Shown here: one piece after another, positions 1-9,761 of the stretch
How positions within the stretch are numbered: position 1 is the first letter of the stretch
Layout: every line of letters starts with the position of its first letter
Assembly (NCBI GenBank): GCA_947650285.1
Contig: CANTFL010000591.1
Location: forward strand, 51,748 to 115,747
Reading direction: 5' to 3'
Length of the DNA stretch: 64,000 nt
Source: Hyaloperonospora brassicae
Lineage: Eukaryota > Oomycota > Peronosporomycetes > Peronosporales > Peronosporaceae
Translations under genes and position numbers: made by a program
Notes under the pieces: generated by a model
What the model saw: the letters and a program-made list of their open reading frames with translations, nothing else
Database searches by the model: none
Told to the model about the DNA's origin: nothing

Positions 1-655
1 TCTTCACGTGCCGACTTTAGGTGGGTTGGAAGTGGCAGCTGGTGGATGGACAGGGCGTTGTGCAGTGTGAGCATTGGCGTCATCCAATCCAGTCCGAGTC
101 GCACTTGTCATCTATGAAGAACGGAACACCGACGGACTTCTCTGCGCTTCGCACAGAGGCAGACACAGCCACAGACGCACAAACAGTAGTAGTCTTCTTA
201 CCGTCTTGACAATTGACGGAAGAGTCGCTGCTTGTTTAGCTGCTGCTGGTGGTAACGCTACTACTGCTGCGGCTGTTGCTAGTAATGGTGGCCCTAATGT
301 CGCAGCACGAACGGTATTCGACCTTTGCTGTCACCTCGCGACGCCCCGCTCCCGAATGGCTTTGCCTCTCGAACTTGCACTCATTCCACGATGTTGCCGT
401 CAGACCTGACCTCTCACCTCTGACGGACTGACTGACGGACTGACTGATTGATTGATTGCCCGAACAATCCACGCGGGCAGCCACGAACAGCCCATCAGAG
501 CGACCAGACGCTTCGACACACGCACACGCACGTAGAGCGTACAGCGATTGCCAAACCCGAGCAGTCGCGACAAAATCTGATGTGAGATCGCTTCGCCCAC
601 TGCTTTAGAAGCCACGCGACTGGTTCTTTGCACCACGCGGCTGAACCGTCCGCGG
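1..655. other. No gene recognised; simple repeat at 421-460
   Basis: Several short open frames overlap on both strands, but none has recognisable domain content, splice structure or a preferred frame. A degenerate TGAC/TGAT tetranucleotide run sits at about 421-460. The stretch could be flanking or UTR sequence of a gene outside the window. Confidence 0.5.
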
Positions 656-672
656 CTTCTTCAGGTGATCCG
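656..672 (+). repeat. Target-site duplication, left copy (LINE at 673-1029)
   Basis: A 17 bp direct repeat that is identical to 1030-1046 and brackets the truncated LINE. Confidence 0.8.
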
Positions 673-1029
673 TTCTGGTTCATATTGAGCTCCATCTGCC
701 AAGAACATTTGTGGACCGAGCGGAACTCGGCGGTCTTTAGAGGAGCCGTGACTACTCCATCCGCAAGTGTCCAAATGTACTGGACACGCGGTGTTCGCCA
801 GCTACGGGCAATTGCAATACGCGAGCATCGAGCCGCGGCTACGGCCGTACGAGGGGCCCGACTTCATGCCTGTCTTGAACTTCTGATTCAAGAGCCCCGT
901 GGACACCCGCCCTACGCGGGTGTCAGCCACGATCCGCTGCCGCGACCGGCGCTCATATCCTGGCTCAGGATTTTTCAGACCTCTTGTCCACATTAAATAT
1001 GTCAATAGATGATCATGAAACTCCTCCTC
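673..1029 (+). mobile_element. 5'-truncated LINE (non-LTR retrotransposon) 3' end
   Basis: The insert encodes the last part of a LINE ORF2 after the reverse transcriptase domain. Recognisable pieces are HLWTERNSAVFRG, TRGVRQL, REHRAA and RGARLHACLELL. The same blocks recur in the copy at 19941-20538, which shows they belong to one family. It is flanked by a 17 bp direct repeat (cttcttcaggtgatccg at 656-672 and 1030-1046), a typical target-site duplication of target-primed reverse transcription. The 3' tail is a pyrimidine-rich simple sequence (ctcctcctc), not poly-A. Only about 357 bp survive, so the copy is dead on arrival. Confidence 0.8.
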
Positions 1030-1046
1030 CTTCTTCAGGTGATCCG
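1030..1046 (+). repeat. Target-site duplication, right copy (LINE at 673-1029)
   Basis: An exact match of 656-672, lying directly after the pyrimidine-rich LINE tail. The host sequence resumes with a GA repeat. Confidence 0.8.
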
Positions 1047-2606
1047 AGAGAGAGAGAGGCAGACCAGTCTACTCAACTGTTTAAGGGTGCAAGATGTCTG
1101 TCAAGATCCTAAGCCCGGACGGCAACGCCGGTGCTCATACGAGTCCGGTGCGCGACTTCTCGACGTGGAGTGCGATCACTGAAGTGACTGCACGGCGTGG
1201 GGAACGCCACTTCGCCGTAGTTTCTCCCCGAAGAGCTCATGTATCTGCGATGGTGGCTCCCATCGGTCCACTGCGCCCACACCTGAGACTGCGAGTGCAG
1301 CTTGCTCGAGGCCGACCTTAGACCCCGTCGGCCCCCCGAGGGGAGGAGGAGCATCTCCGACGTGGCCGCCATCGAAGGGGCAAGAAAAGACTGGCGTGAG
1401 CTGAACCGTGAAAATTTGGGAATCGACTTGTTCTGGTGATCACGTCGTCTCCGGCATTGGTCGTGTTGCAAAACTCACCCGACATTCCCTCCATCGCATC
1501 GTTTAGCAATGAACTGCTCACTGACCTTTGACTACAATGAGCAGTCAATCGGTCGAGACGTGACTTGTAGCGTGAGTAGGTGGGCTCGTGCAGCGAGAGC
1601 GAGAGAGAGAGAGACTAATGGACGACAGTCTGAAGCCCCATCGATGCCCACAATCGCGACCTATGCGTATCAGTGCTGTCAACTACACCCGACGACTGCC
1701 TCTTCTCCTTCTCCATCTTCTTCTGTCTTCCACGCGCGTCAACGCATTCTGATCCTTCAAAGCCCCTTCTGCCGTCAACGAGTCACGAGCCCTTTGCCGC
1801 TGCACGATTGCTCCGAGCTGAGCCTTTGCCACGACGTCGCTGTAGCACGTCGCCCATACCTCTAGCTAGTCGACCGTAGCTACTGCACCACTGCGACGCA
1901 ATATCCACTTTTTTCGCAGTACCTTAAGCCCTCTGCAGCGTCTCCCGTCCGTGGGGCAGAGCGCTCGTCTATCAAGACCTGACCAGGTCCGTCACGACGT
2001 AGGAACGGGCGTAGTCGCGTTCCCATGAACACTTCGTACAGTATGGCAAACAACGACCAGAACGCTTTTGGCCCCAAAATCGCTTTGAAATGCACTCGTG
2101 TGTGCCAACGCACGGACACTGCAACAACCTGAGACCTCTTTTTTCGCAAACTCTTTCGTCACGATAGCAGTAGGGGCAGTCCAACGTGCCTTGGACGCAT
2201 ACGTAGCTCCCAGTCTGTCTAAACGAACGCAGGCCGTGGCCACGCCGTGGGTGAGCAGGCAACAAATCGGGCCTTGGGCTCCCGAGCTCAGCTTGAGCTT
2301 CGGCCGTTTAGGGACAACGTCGTGCGGATGAAAGCTGGTCGGGCAAAGCTGCTCTCGAGACAGTGTGTTGTTGATACAAGAGACAAGACGCGCTCACCTC
2401 GCGACAGGTGCTGCTGCTGCTGACCCCATCGGCTGGGACCGTTTGTGCTTCCGGAGGGGGCACCCAACGTGGTTGAATACACGCGGAGGTGTGTGTGTGT
2501 GTGTGACACGTCTTATCAGTCCGTCCATCCGTTCCTTCGAGGCATTCAGCAATTCGCGTCCAGGCAGACACGTCTTTGCGTCCGTCGTCCACTCCCTTTG
2601 ACGCCA
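1047..2606. other. Intergenic, no gene recognised
   Basis: Overlapping short frames on both strands show no conserved motif. There are GA runs near 1047-1060 and 1600-1613 and a GT run at about 2488-2505. The 3' part is presumably the promoter and 5' UTR of the effector candidate. A cysteine-containing minus-strand frame at 1972-2265 was considered and rejected. Confidence 0.45.
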
Positions 2607-3188
2607 ATGCAGTCCCCCGGGAAGCTCTTGTCCACGCTGTCAGTCGCGCTTCTTGTCCTGGCCAACGTCTTGTCAGCCGATACGCCACCGACGCTCACGT
2701 CTCCTTCTTCTCCTTCTTCTTCTTCTCTGCGGTCGAATGGAATTGACGCCGAGACTTCGCCAGTGCTCAAGGACAAGAGGATCGTCGAAAAGCACTCGAA
2801 ACTCGACGATGAGAGACTGTTGGCGGCGTACTATGGTAAGGTGATCTTGCACCCGTATTTACATCACCTGAACAAGGACCCGCCGCACCCGAAGCCGCCG
2901 ATGCTCTCTCGATCGCGATACGAGGCGCAACAGGCACTTTTGAAGCTCGGAGGCGTGCGCGAGGACCAGCCGTTTGAAACATGGATCACGAGGTTTATAA
3001 GCGGCAACAAGAAGGTGCAGACGCCTGTGTTCCAGCACTGGGTTGCGAACGAATTGTCGCCCGAAGAACTTGCCGAGTTGCTCGAGAAAGCAGGGAAGAG
3101 CCATCAGCACTACGCTGGCTCCAAGCGCATGGTGGCAAAGTACCGCCGCTACCGCAACGCACCTGCCGCGCGCAGCAAATCCCAATAA
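2607..3188 (+). CDS. Secreted RxLR-dEER-like candidate effector
   Basis: A single-exon ORF of 193 aa. I chose the ATG at 2607 because it puts a clean signal peptide at the N-terminus: K6, then a hydrophobic core LLSTLSVALLVLANV and a VLSA|D cleavage site after residue 24. An upstream in-frame extension to 2445 would bury this signal. A Ser/Pro/Thr-rich linker follows, then SSLR at residues 39-42 and an acidic DDER at 67-70. This is the order and spacing of the RxLR-dEER host-targeting region of oomycete effectors, with the first Arg replaced by Ser. The C-terminal half is Trp/Tyr-bearing and helical (W126, W145), which could be a WY-type fold, and it ends in a basic tail. The host target is unknown. 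The secreted status is strong; the effector assignment is inferred. Confidence 0.7.
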   Translation: MQSPGKLLSTLSVALLVLANVLSADTPPTLTSPSSPSSSSLRSNGIDAETSPVLKDKRIVEKHSKLDDERLLAAYYGKVILHPYLHHLNKDPPHPKPPMLSRSRYEAQQALLKLGGVREDQPFETWITRFISGNKKVQTPVFQHWVANELSPEELAELLEKAGKSHQHYAGSKRMVAKYRRYRNAPAARSKSQ

Positions 3189-5857
3189 GGCGAGCGAAGT
3201 AGCAAAACTAATGATCGAGTACATTTTCCCCTTCTTGTCGCAATGCTGCGCTGTGTTTCTTGGGCGGTTCAAGTCGAAAAGTCGGTGACTGACTGTGATC
3301 GTGGACGCCGAGTGGCTCGGGCCCTCGCAGGCTTTGGCGACTCGGTGCCGCTGGATCTGTGCTCTGCTATCTCCTTTCGTCGTGCGATGTCTATCTACGT
3401 CTACGACGGTGATGCGCAAGTCGAGCGACGACGCGTACTTGTTACCTGTCAACGCAACAAGTTAGTGCCCTCATCGATCACGGTCCGGGCCGTCGACTGC
3501 AACTAGCTGAGTCTTGATCCTTTCTTCCCTCTGGACAATGCAGTCGGCGCAAATTTGATACTGAACGACACTTGTTGTGGTGGTCATGATGATGACTTTG
3601 TTCCTCGCGTGGGGGGTGCTACTCGGCGTTCACGCTTGTCAAGTCAGTGACGTACACGACTTGCTCGACTTTGTTAAGCCATGACTTGCTTCCCAGACGC
3701 GTGAGAGTCAAGGAAACACGTTAGTCAAGTGAATATTGAGTCAGTGGGCCAAGCATGGCCTGGCCACCGTCGCAAAGGTGCATCCAGTGACTTCGTACGT
3801 ACGTCGATGTTTGCTTATCTGTGCTGACGTATCGATGGCAGCTACGTACGCTTTTACCTCGCACAACAAAGCGCTTCGATTGCGGCGAAGCTTAGCACAA
3901 GACAGTCAGGACAAGAGCTTTACGACGGCCTGGACGACAACATACTGTGACGGCAACACATTCGTGTCGTTCAGCCTTATTTCACTGCCAAGTGTATATT
4001 CAGTTCAACGTCTTGCACGACAGAAGCTTGCTGCCTGGTAGGGCTGCACCTACGTCTCACGATATTCTCGCAATCATCCAGTGCGTCACTAGTCGTCTCA
4101 GCGACATCACTGAAGACGAGTCGGTTCGAAATGTCTCCAATGCTTTAGCTCCGCAGACGGAGACGACGGGACCGACTGTTGCGGTGAGGTGAACTCGACC
4201 ACGCGATTCGATTGTAGTCATGTTGTCACCACGAACGTTCATGCACCTGATGGCAGACGTGCGCGGAGCAAGAGCCAACTACAGCAGCTTCTTTTGCATG
4301 TGGGCGAGGACATGACTGTATCGTCACAGCTCTGTCCAGTAGTGCTTTTTCCTTACTGACATCTGGTAATCACGGCGTCGTTTGCCTCCTCCATCGCCAC
4401 AAACTAGGCTTCGAGCAGACGGCCGCACATCGTTGTGAAGACTTGTGTTGCACATTACTGCTAGGAATGCTGTGCGATGGTAAGTATGTCAGCACGATGG
4501 AAACCCTACGATCGAGCGTCTCGGCAAGACGTGTCTTGGCTTCAATAGATGAATCAAGCATGCAGTGGTCGAGCCGAGTGCACGCGTCTGCTGTAGTGTT
4601 GCTGCATGACGTGGCTGTCTACTATTCACGTTCCGAGTCTCGCGTACGCTTCGTGAACAAGTTCAACAGATCCTGCTTCGACCGCAGGTCACGGCAGTAA
4701 ACTGGACGATTCAACTAGCAGCTGTCTGTACATTCAGCCTGATTGACCCTCCACTTTGCTGCCGTTGCACGTTCGCGCTCCGAGCTTTGTTGGAAGCGAA
4801 ACAAAACCTCTGGGTGAACGACGCTGCCTGTCTGCATCTCTGCACAAAGCATTATGCGTGTCTTGCAGCACTTTACATTGTCGCCTTTGTACCCACGTGC
4901 CTCTCCATCCCCCCACTCCCATTTCATCAAACGATGTTAACAAATATATATCTATACATATTTACTAAACGGTCATGCCATACACTTATAGGCAAAGGCG
5001 TGTGTACTTGTATTTCCTCCGATCAACAACGTATCTGTCCACATGAACTTCCAGCGGACTTGCCGCTCGCGTATCGTTGTATTGATCTGCGGACTGCCAT
5101 TCATTCATGAGGTCTGGTAAGAGCAAATATCGGGTACCTTTGCCATCTCGTTGATGCTCGTATGGGGTCAAAGCGACTCGTTTCTTGCAAGTAATTTATT
5201 CGATGACGCTCTTTCGTGCGGCACGCCATACAATCGATAGCCACACAGATGTAACAAGCTCAGCACGAAGCATCGGAGTAGCGGGTGCATGAAAAACGAC
5301 GAGCACATTCTCGCTACAATCGAAACTAACACAACGCAATCCACCCGAAACATGCAGCAGCTTCAAATGCGCTCTATTCTCCGGCTTTTCAATCGAAAAC
5401 GCTGGCTGCGGGCTCGCAACAGGTACGACAAGATCTCTTTTCGCGCAACGCAGCACCGAAGCGCTCGTCCTATCCGATAGCCAGCGGATGACTGGTCCAG
5501 AATCGTCGGACCCATCCCTTCCTTCAACTTGCAGCGCATGGGACCCATCGAGGACTAGAAATCAGGACTTTTGTGCACGCGATCAACTTCTGTCTCCAAC
5601 GCCCCAAACTTTGTCCACAACACCTGCTGTGCCCGTCCGACAAAAGTTCGCCGACCGTTTGTTTATCCCTCGATCGTGACGGTCACAGGAGACGTGTGCC
5701 TGCTTCAATATGCAAAAAATAGGGATCCAGTAGACGAAGTCGTGGCACGGGGCGACCCCCTCTCACTCACTCTTGAAACCTCATACAGCCCCACTCTCTC
5801 GCTCGTATTCGCTCGTCTCCATTGCATTCCGATACGAAATCCCCACTCGACTCGATA
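3189..5857. other. Intergenic, no convincing gene
   Basis: Short frames on both strands (for example around 3736-4200 and 4443-4700) carry no motif I recognise and no plausible exon chain. It may include UTRs of the effector candidate and the carrier. A small secreted-looking ORF at 3586-3684 is listed separately. Confidence 0.45.
3586..3684 (+). CDS. Possible 32-residue secreted micro-ORF
   Basis: Three consecutive ATG codons (3586, 3589, 3592) open a 32 aa frame. Its first 18 residues look like a signal peptide: a hydrophobic TLFLAWGVLLGVHA followed by Cys. A short acidic tail ends in a TGA. It lies 0.4 kb downstream of the effector candidate on the same strand. No family is recognised, and it may be a chance frame or the first exon of a decayed secreted-protein gene. 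Confidence 0.2.
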   Translation: MMMTLFLAWGVLLGVHACQVSDVHDLLDFVKP

Positions 5858-7036
5858 ATGGTCTCCTCGACCGCAAACAATAACAAGACAGCGAGCACGA
5901 GTGCCGTTGTGTCGGCGCGTCTGCTCGGGTCCACGTGCTCGGGGCTATGTGAACTCCTGATCTTCCATCCCGTTGATACCATTGCCAAGCGCCTGATGAC
6001 CAATAAGGAGTCGGTACGTCCGATCCGGTGTCGCATGATTACAAGTAGCTCCTCGCCCACGAGTAAACAAACGGATGAAAAGGGACCCATAATGATGACG
6101 CTAACACCATGTCCTCTACAACTCTCTCTTGTCGCTCTTGTCGCTCTTGTTGTAGATCTACGGCCTTTCAGGGTTTGCCAAGGTGGTCTTCCGGGACGCC
6201 TATGACCAACCTCTGCTCGCCCGCTACCGCTCGCTGTTTCCCGGTCTGGGCTTTGCTGCTGGCTACAAAGTCTCGCAGCGCATCTACAAGTTTGGCGGCC
6301 AGCCCGTGGTCAATGATTACATGACGACGAACCACGCAGCGTTCTTTCGCCACACGTTTGGCGACCGCAATGCCAAGACGATGATGCATGCGTCGGCGGG
6401 CAGCCTCATTGGCGTGGGCGAGATTGCGCTGTTGCCGCTCGATGTGCTCAAGATTCGAGCGCAGACGAACCCCGCGGCTATTGCTGGCAAAGGAGTCGTG
6501 CATATCGTTCAGACTGAAGGCTTTGCTCTCTATCGGGGTGCGGCGTGGACAGCTGCGCGTAACGCGCCTGGATCGTTTGCGCTGTTTGGCGGCTCAGCGG
6601 TCGCGAAAGAGTACATTTTTCAGCTCGAAGACTATGGCAATGCCTCGTTTTTCCAGAACTTTGTGTCCTCGATCTCGGGGGCTTCGGCCAGCATTATTGG
6701 TACGTCTGTTGCTCTCGATCGTTGGAGGGCTCACTTTGTCCGACTGTGTGGAAGGATTGTGTCCCATGTTGACATTTGTGCACTGTCTTGTGACTGTTTG
6801 CTGAACATGCAGTGGCCCAGCCGCTCGATGTGATCAAAACGCGCATCCAGTCGCGTCCATTTGACTCGCCAGAGAGCGGTATGAGCATTATCCGTAACCT
6901 GCTCAAGACTGAGGGTCCGGGTGCTCTATTCAAAGGACTGGTTCCCAAGCTGTCCGTCGTCGGCCCCAAGCTCGTCTTCTCCTTCGCGGTGGCTCAGCAC
7001 CTTATTGCGTACTTCGAGAAGGCCTTTAGCTCTTGA
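5858..7036 (+). CDS. GGC1: Mitochondrial GTP/GDP carrier (MCF, GGC1-type)
   Basis: Three exons (5858-6013, 6156-6699, 6813-7036) give 307 aa, the normal size of a mitochondrial carrier. Both introns start GTACGT and end AG (142 and 113 bp, phases 0 and 1). The three PxD signature motifs are present: HPVDTIAKR at residue 37, LPLDVLKIR at about 145 and QPLDVIKTR at about 236. Blocks such as RLLGSTCSG, LFPGLGFAAGYK, GGQP, LPLDVLKI.QTNP, GWTAARNAPGSFALFGG (here AWTAARNAPGSFALFGG) and FESPESG-like text match fungal Ggc1/Yhm1. That protein exchanges GTP and GDP across the inner membrane and influences mitochondrial iron. The convergent sphingomyelinase ends 214 bp downstream. The carrier family is certain, and the GTP/GDP substrate is inferred from subfamily motifs. 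Confidence 0.9.
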
Positions 7037-7250
7037 TGAACACGCACGCTGCATACATGCTGCAAGCAGTGCACGTTGGTAGCCACTGTGCAATAGACAG
7101 AAAACGGGGGATGACTTGTCTACGCTGGAGCACATAGCGTTGGTAGACGACGGAACGGATGAAGAAGATGAAGTACACTCGTGTTTGCCTTTTGTTTGTC
7201 ATTCACTGCTGTAGCACACAAGAAGAGAGAGCACATCAATTGCCTTGAGC

Positions 7251-8864
7251 TCAGCTGACCACAGCATTCAGCATCGTGCGGATCGTAACCAGAGTGACAC
7301 TGCCAGCAGCAGCTACGATTGCGAAAAGTGTGAACGCTAGCTTCCACTTCCACAGCCGCTGAGGTTTTTGAGCAAAGATGCGGTGTGGGAAGTGTAGCTG
7401 CAACACGGACAAGAGCGACTCGTTCTTGTCCATACATTGACCATCGGGTCGCTTCATGCTCATGAGTTCCAGCGAGAACAAAGCTCGCAGGCCGTAGTGA
7501 TCGGACAGGTGCGTGATCGGTAACGGGTGCTGGCGCAAATGGTTGCCCATTGTGCTGTAGCCTTCGTGTGCGCCATCTTTTACGAGCTCGGCCACAGAGC
7601 AATGGTCTACCAATGTAGCATCTTTCACCAGAGTCAATTGAAAGCGCGGTAACGCTATCTCTTCACCACTTTCGTGGCCTTTGTGTTTGTTGCCATCACG
7701 ATCAATGCTGTCGTTGTCGTTGGTCGCAATGGTTTTCCCAATCGCAGCAGCTGCAGCACGAGCCTTTGGCACGAAGAACATGTAGTCGATGCATTTGCCG
7801 TCCTTGTCGAGCGACAGAGGGTCCGTTTCGTGCACGAGCAAAGAGTGGCCATCGCCATTCGTGATCGGGTGGACTTCGTCGCCCAGTTTCGTCGTGTCGC
7901 AGTGCTTCATGAGGTCAACGACCAACGAGTTTGACGACGAGCTGTCCATAACCTGTTCCCCCGTGTTCCCTGCAGCTTTCAGCCTCGCTTCACGTACAAC
8001 CCGCTCGACATCGGCGACCAGTTGCTGGTACACACGACTCTCTCGACAGCGCGTGCTGTAGGCTGCACCAGTACGGGGATCGTGCACGAGATCATGTCGT
8101 GCATCGAGGTTAAAGTCGCCCGTAATGAGCACGGGCACGTCAGGGTCCTTGTCAATGTGCTTGGCCAGGAACTTGTGCATCTCTTGCAGCTGAGACAGTC
8201 GGATCGTGTACTCTCTCAGGCGGTCTCCTGCTTGCGTATGGGTCGTAAACACGTGCAGGGAATCCGAGGGCTCAGGTGATAGCTGGATGCGCGCATAGAG
8301 CACACCTTTCGCGCACATTCCGTCACTGCCCGCGCCCTGGGAGTACATCATCTGATCGCGATCGACGATCGGGTAGCGGCTGAGAATGAGCAGTCCGCCG
8401 TCAATGAGTCGCGAGCCCAATAGCTGTGGCCACACGGAGCCGCAGTGGTAGTGAAAGCCCAAGTCGAACGCCTTTTGCACAAACTGCGCCTGCCGCGTTC
8501 CTGCTTCAAACATCTCCTGCAGAAGCACAACGTCAAACTTTGCCATTTTCTCGAGCAGCAGTGCGACCCGCAGGTCTTTGTGGTCGCCCGTCTTGGCGAG
8601 CCATTGGCCGCTGTGAATGCCTTCGGGACGGCAAAAGATCTATTGGATTGTCACGAGGTGACAGGCGGTCAGAGCACAGCATCACAAACGACAGCAGTTA
8701 GTTCGGTATGTAGGCACAGATGGGTTCGTGGGTTAGTTTCTCTCTCTCTCTCTCGAGAGAGAGAGAGAGAGAGAGTACATTGAGAAGCAGAGAGAGGGGA
8801 AGTCAGAGAGACAGAGACGTACGTTTAGACTGAGTATCGCGAGTCGTTCCTGCACTTTGGCCAT
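7251..8864 (-). CDS. Neutral sphingomyelinase (endonuclease/exonuclease/phosphatase fold)
   Basis: Two exons on the minus strand (8864-8823 and 8639-7251) give 476 aa. The 14-codon first exon ends at a GTACGT donor, and the 183 bp intron ends in TAG. The join yields LSLN|IFCRPEGIHSG, the expected first strand and Asn of this fold, which an ORF starting at 8546 would miss. Metal and catalytic residues visible in order are LLQE (E56), TTHTQA (H148), TGDFNLDA (D189, N191), CIDYMF and SDHYGL (D394/H395). A hydrophobic segment at about 448-468 near the C-terminus should anchor it in a membrane, as in Isc1/SMPD2 enzymes, which hydrolyse sphingomyelin or inositol phosphosphingolipids to ceramide. 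The substrate head group cannot be read from sequence. Confidence 0.88.
8739..8775. repeat. Perfect (TC)n-(GA)n inverted dinucleotide repeat in intron
   Basis: A TC run (8739-8754) abuts a GA run (8755-8775) with CTCGAG at the centre, giving hairpin arms of about 16 bp without a loop. It lies inside the only intron of the sphingomyelinase gene. Confidence 0.85.
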
Positions 8865-9761
8865 AATACGTTTTTGCTGCTGTTTTGGACCTTTTGGCTT
8901 TCGTGTGAATTGTTTGCGGACAAAGGGACTATGAGAGTTTGTATCAGTAGGCGAGCGACCTTTTCGTCTGCTGCGTTTTTAAATCACATGGAACCGCCAC
9001 TCTGAGTTTCTCGCTACTACAGTATATGCTGAAGAGAAGATGCGACGTACAAGTAGTCTCTTTGATCGTCTCGAGAGACGATCGATGAGTGTCAAGGGCG
9101 GCTTTCATCCACTCCTTCATATGCAGAGAGGCAGCCCATGCACTTGCGTTCACCCGACCAAAGTCATGCACGAGCCTGTAACATACAGGAAGGAGACTTT
9201 AGAGACGTCCTTTCTCAGTAAGTATGCGGTCTCATGTTGCTCGATCGCATTGCAAAGCGTCTGACGTAGTCGGGCAATTTAGTGCCTCGCCACGCGGGAG
9301 CGCTCGACTCATTTGCATTGTCCTTCTTTCGTACAATGGTACCAGTAACTCGAGCAGGTCGATCGATGGATGATCAATGATCAGCTACTTCCCCTCACCC
9401 CGTCGAAAGTCGACATCCCGAGTCCGTCTTTCGTACAGTGCACGACACTTTACCCTCTACCGACTCCAACGAGCGCACGGGCGTACAGTGTACTACTACA
9501 AGAGCAAAGAATCGCCTCGTCAAGCGCTGGTCTCAATCCTACGTGGCGACTGTCAGTTGTCGTCACCTCATGATCCGCTCCAGCGTTTCGAGCCGTCTTT
9601 TTCGCCCCACCCGTCGACTTCAACGTTTTCGACAATACGCCATTGGCCAAGTTGCCTTTCAAATAAGAAGACGCCGACAACGATCGGAAGCTCCAGCGCT
9701 TCCATCGACACATACAAAAGACGCCACTCGGCACGCAAACGCTCGGAAGTAGTCCGTCACT
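8865..9761. promoter_or_regulatory. Divergent intergenic region, sphingomyelinase / WW gene
   Basis: Both flanking genes are transcribed away from this 0.9 kb stretch, so it should hold two promoters. A near-palindrome with 9 bp arms (gatcgtctc, then ga, then gagacgatc) lies at 9064-9083. The open frames at 9377-9850 have no motifs and are taken as noncoding or 5' UTR. Confidence 0.4.

Noticed and set aside
1972..2265. Cys-rich minus-strand frame as a secreted cysteine-rich protein
   Set aside because: No signal peptide, no splice context and no recognisable Cys pattern. Overlapping frames are equally long.
2445..2606. Upstream extension of the effector ORF
   Set aside because: It would place 54 residues, including a GT-repeat-encoded stretch, in front of a perfect signal peptide.
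5822..5857. Carrier starting upstream of 5858
   Set aside because: The upstream codons lack an ATG, and 5858 is the first ATG giving a normal carrier N-terminus.
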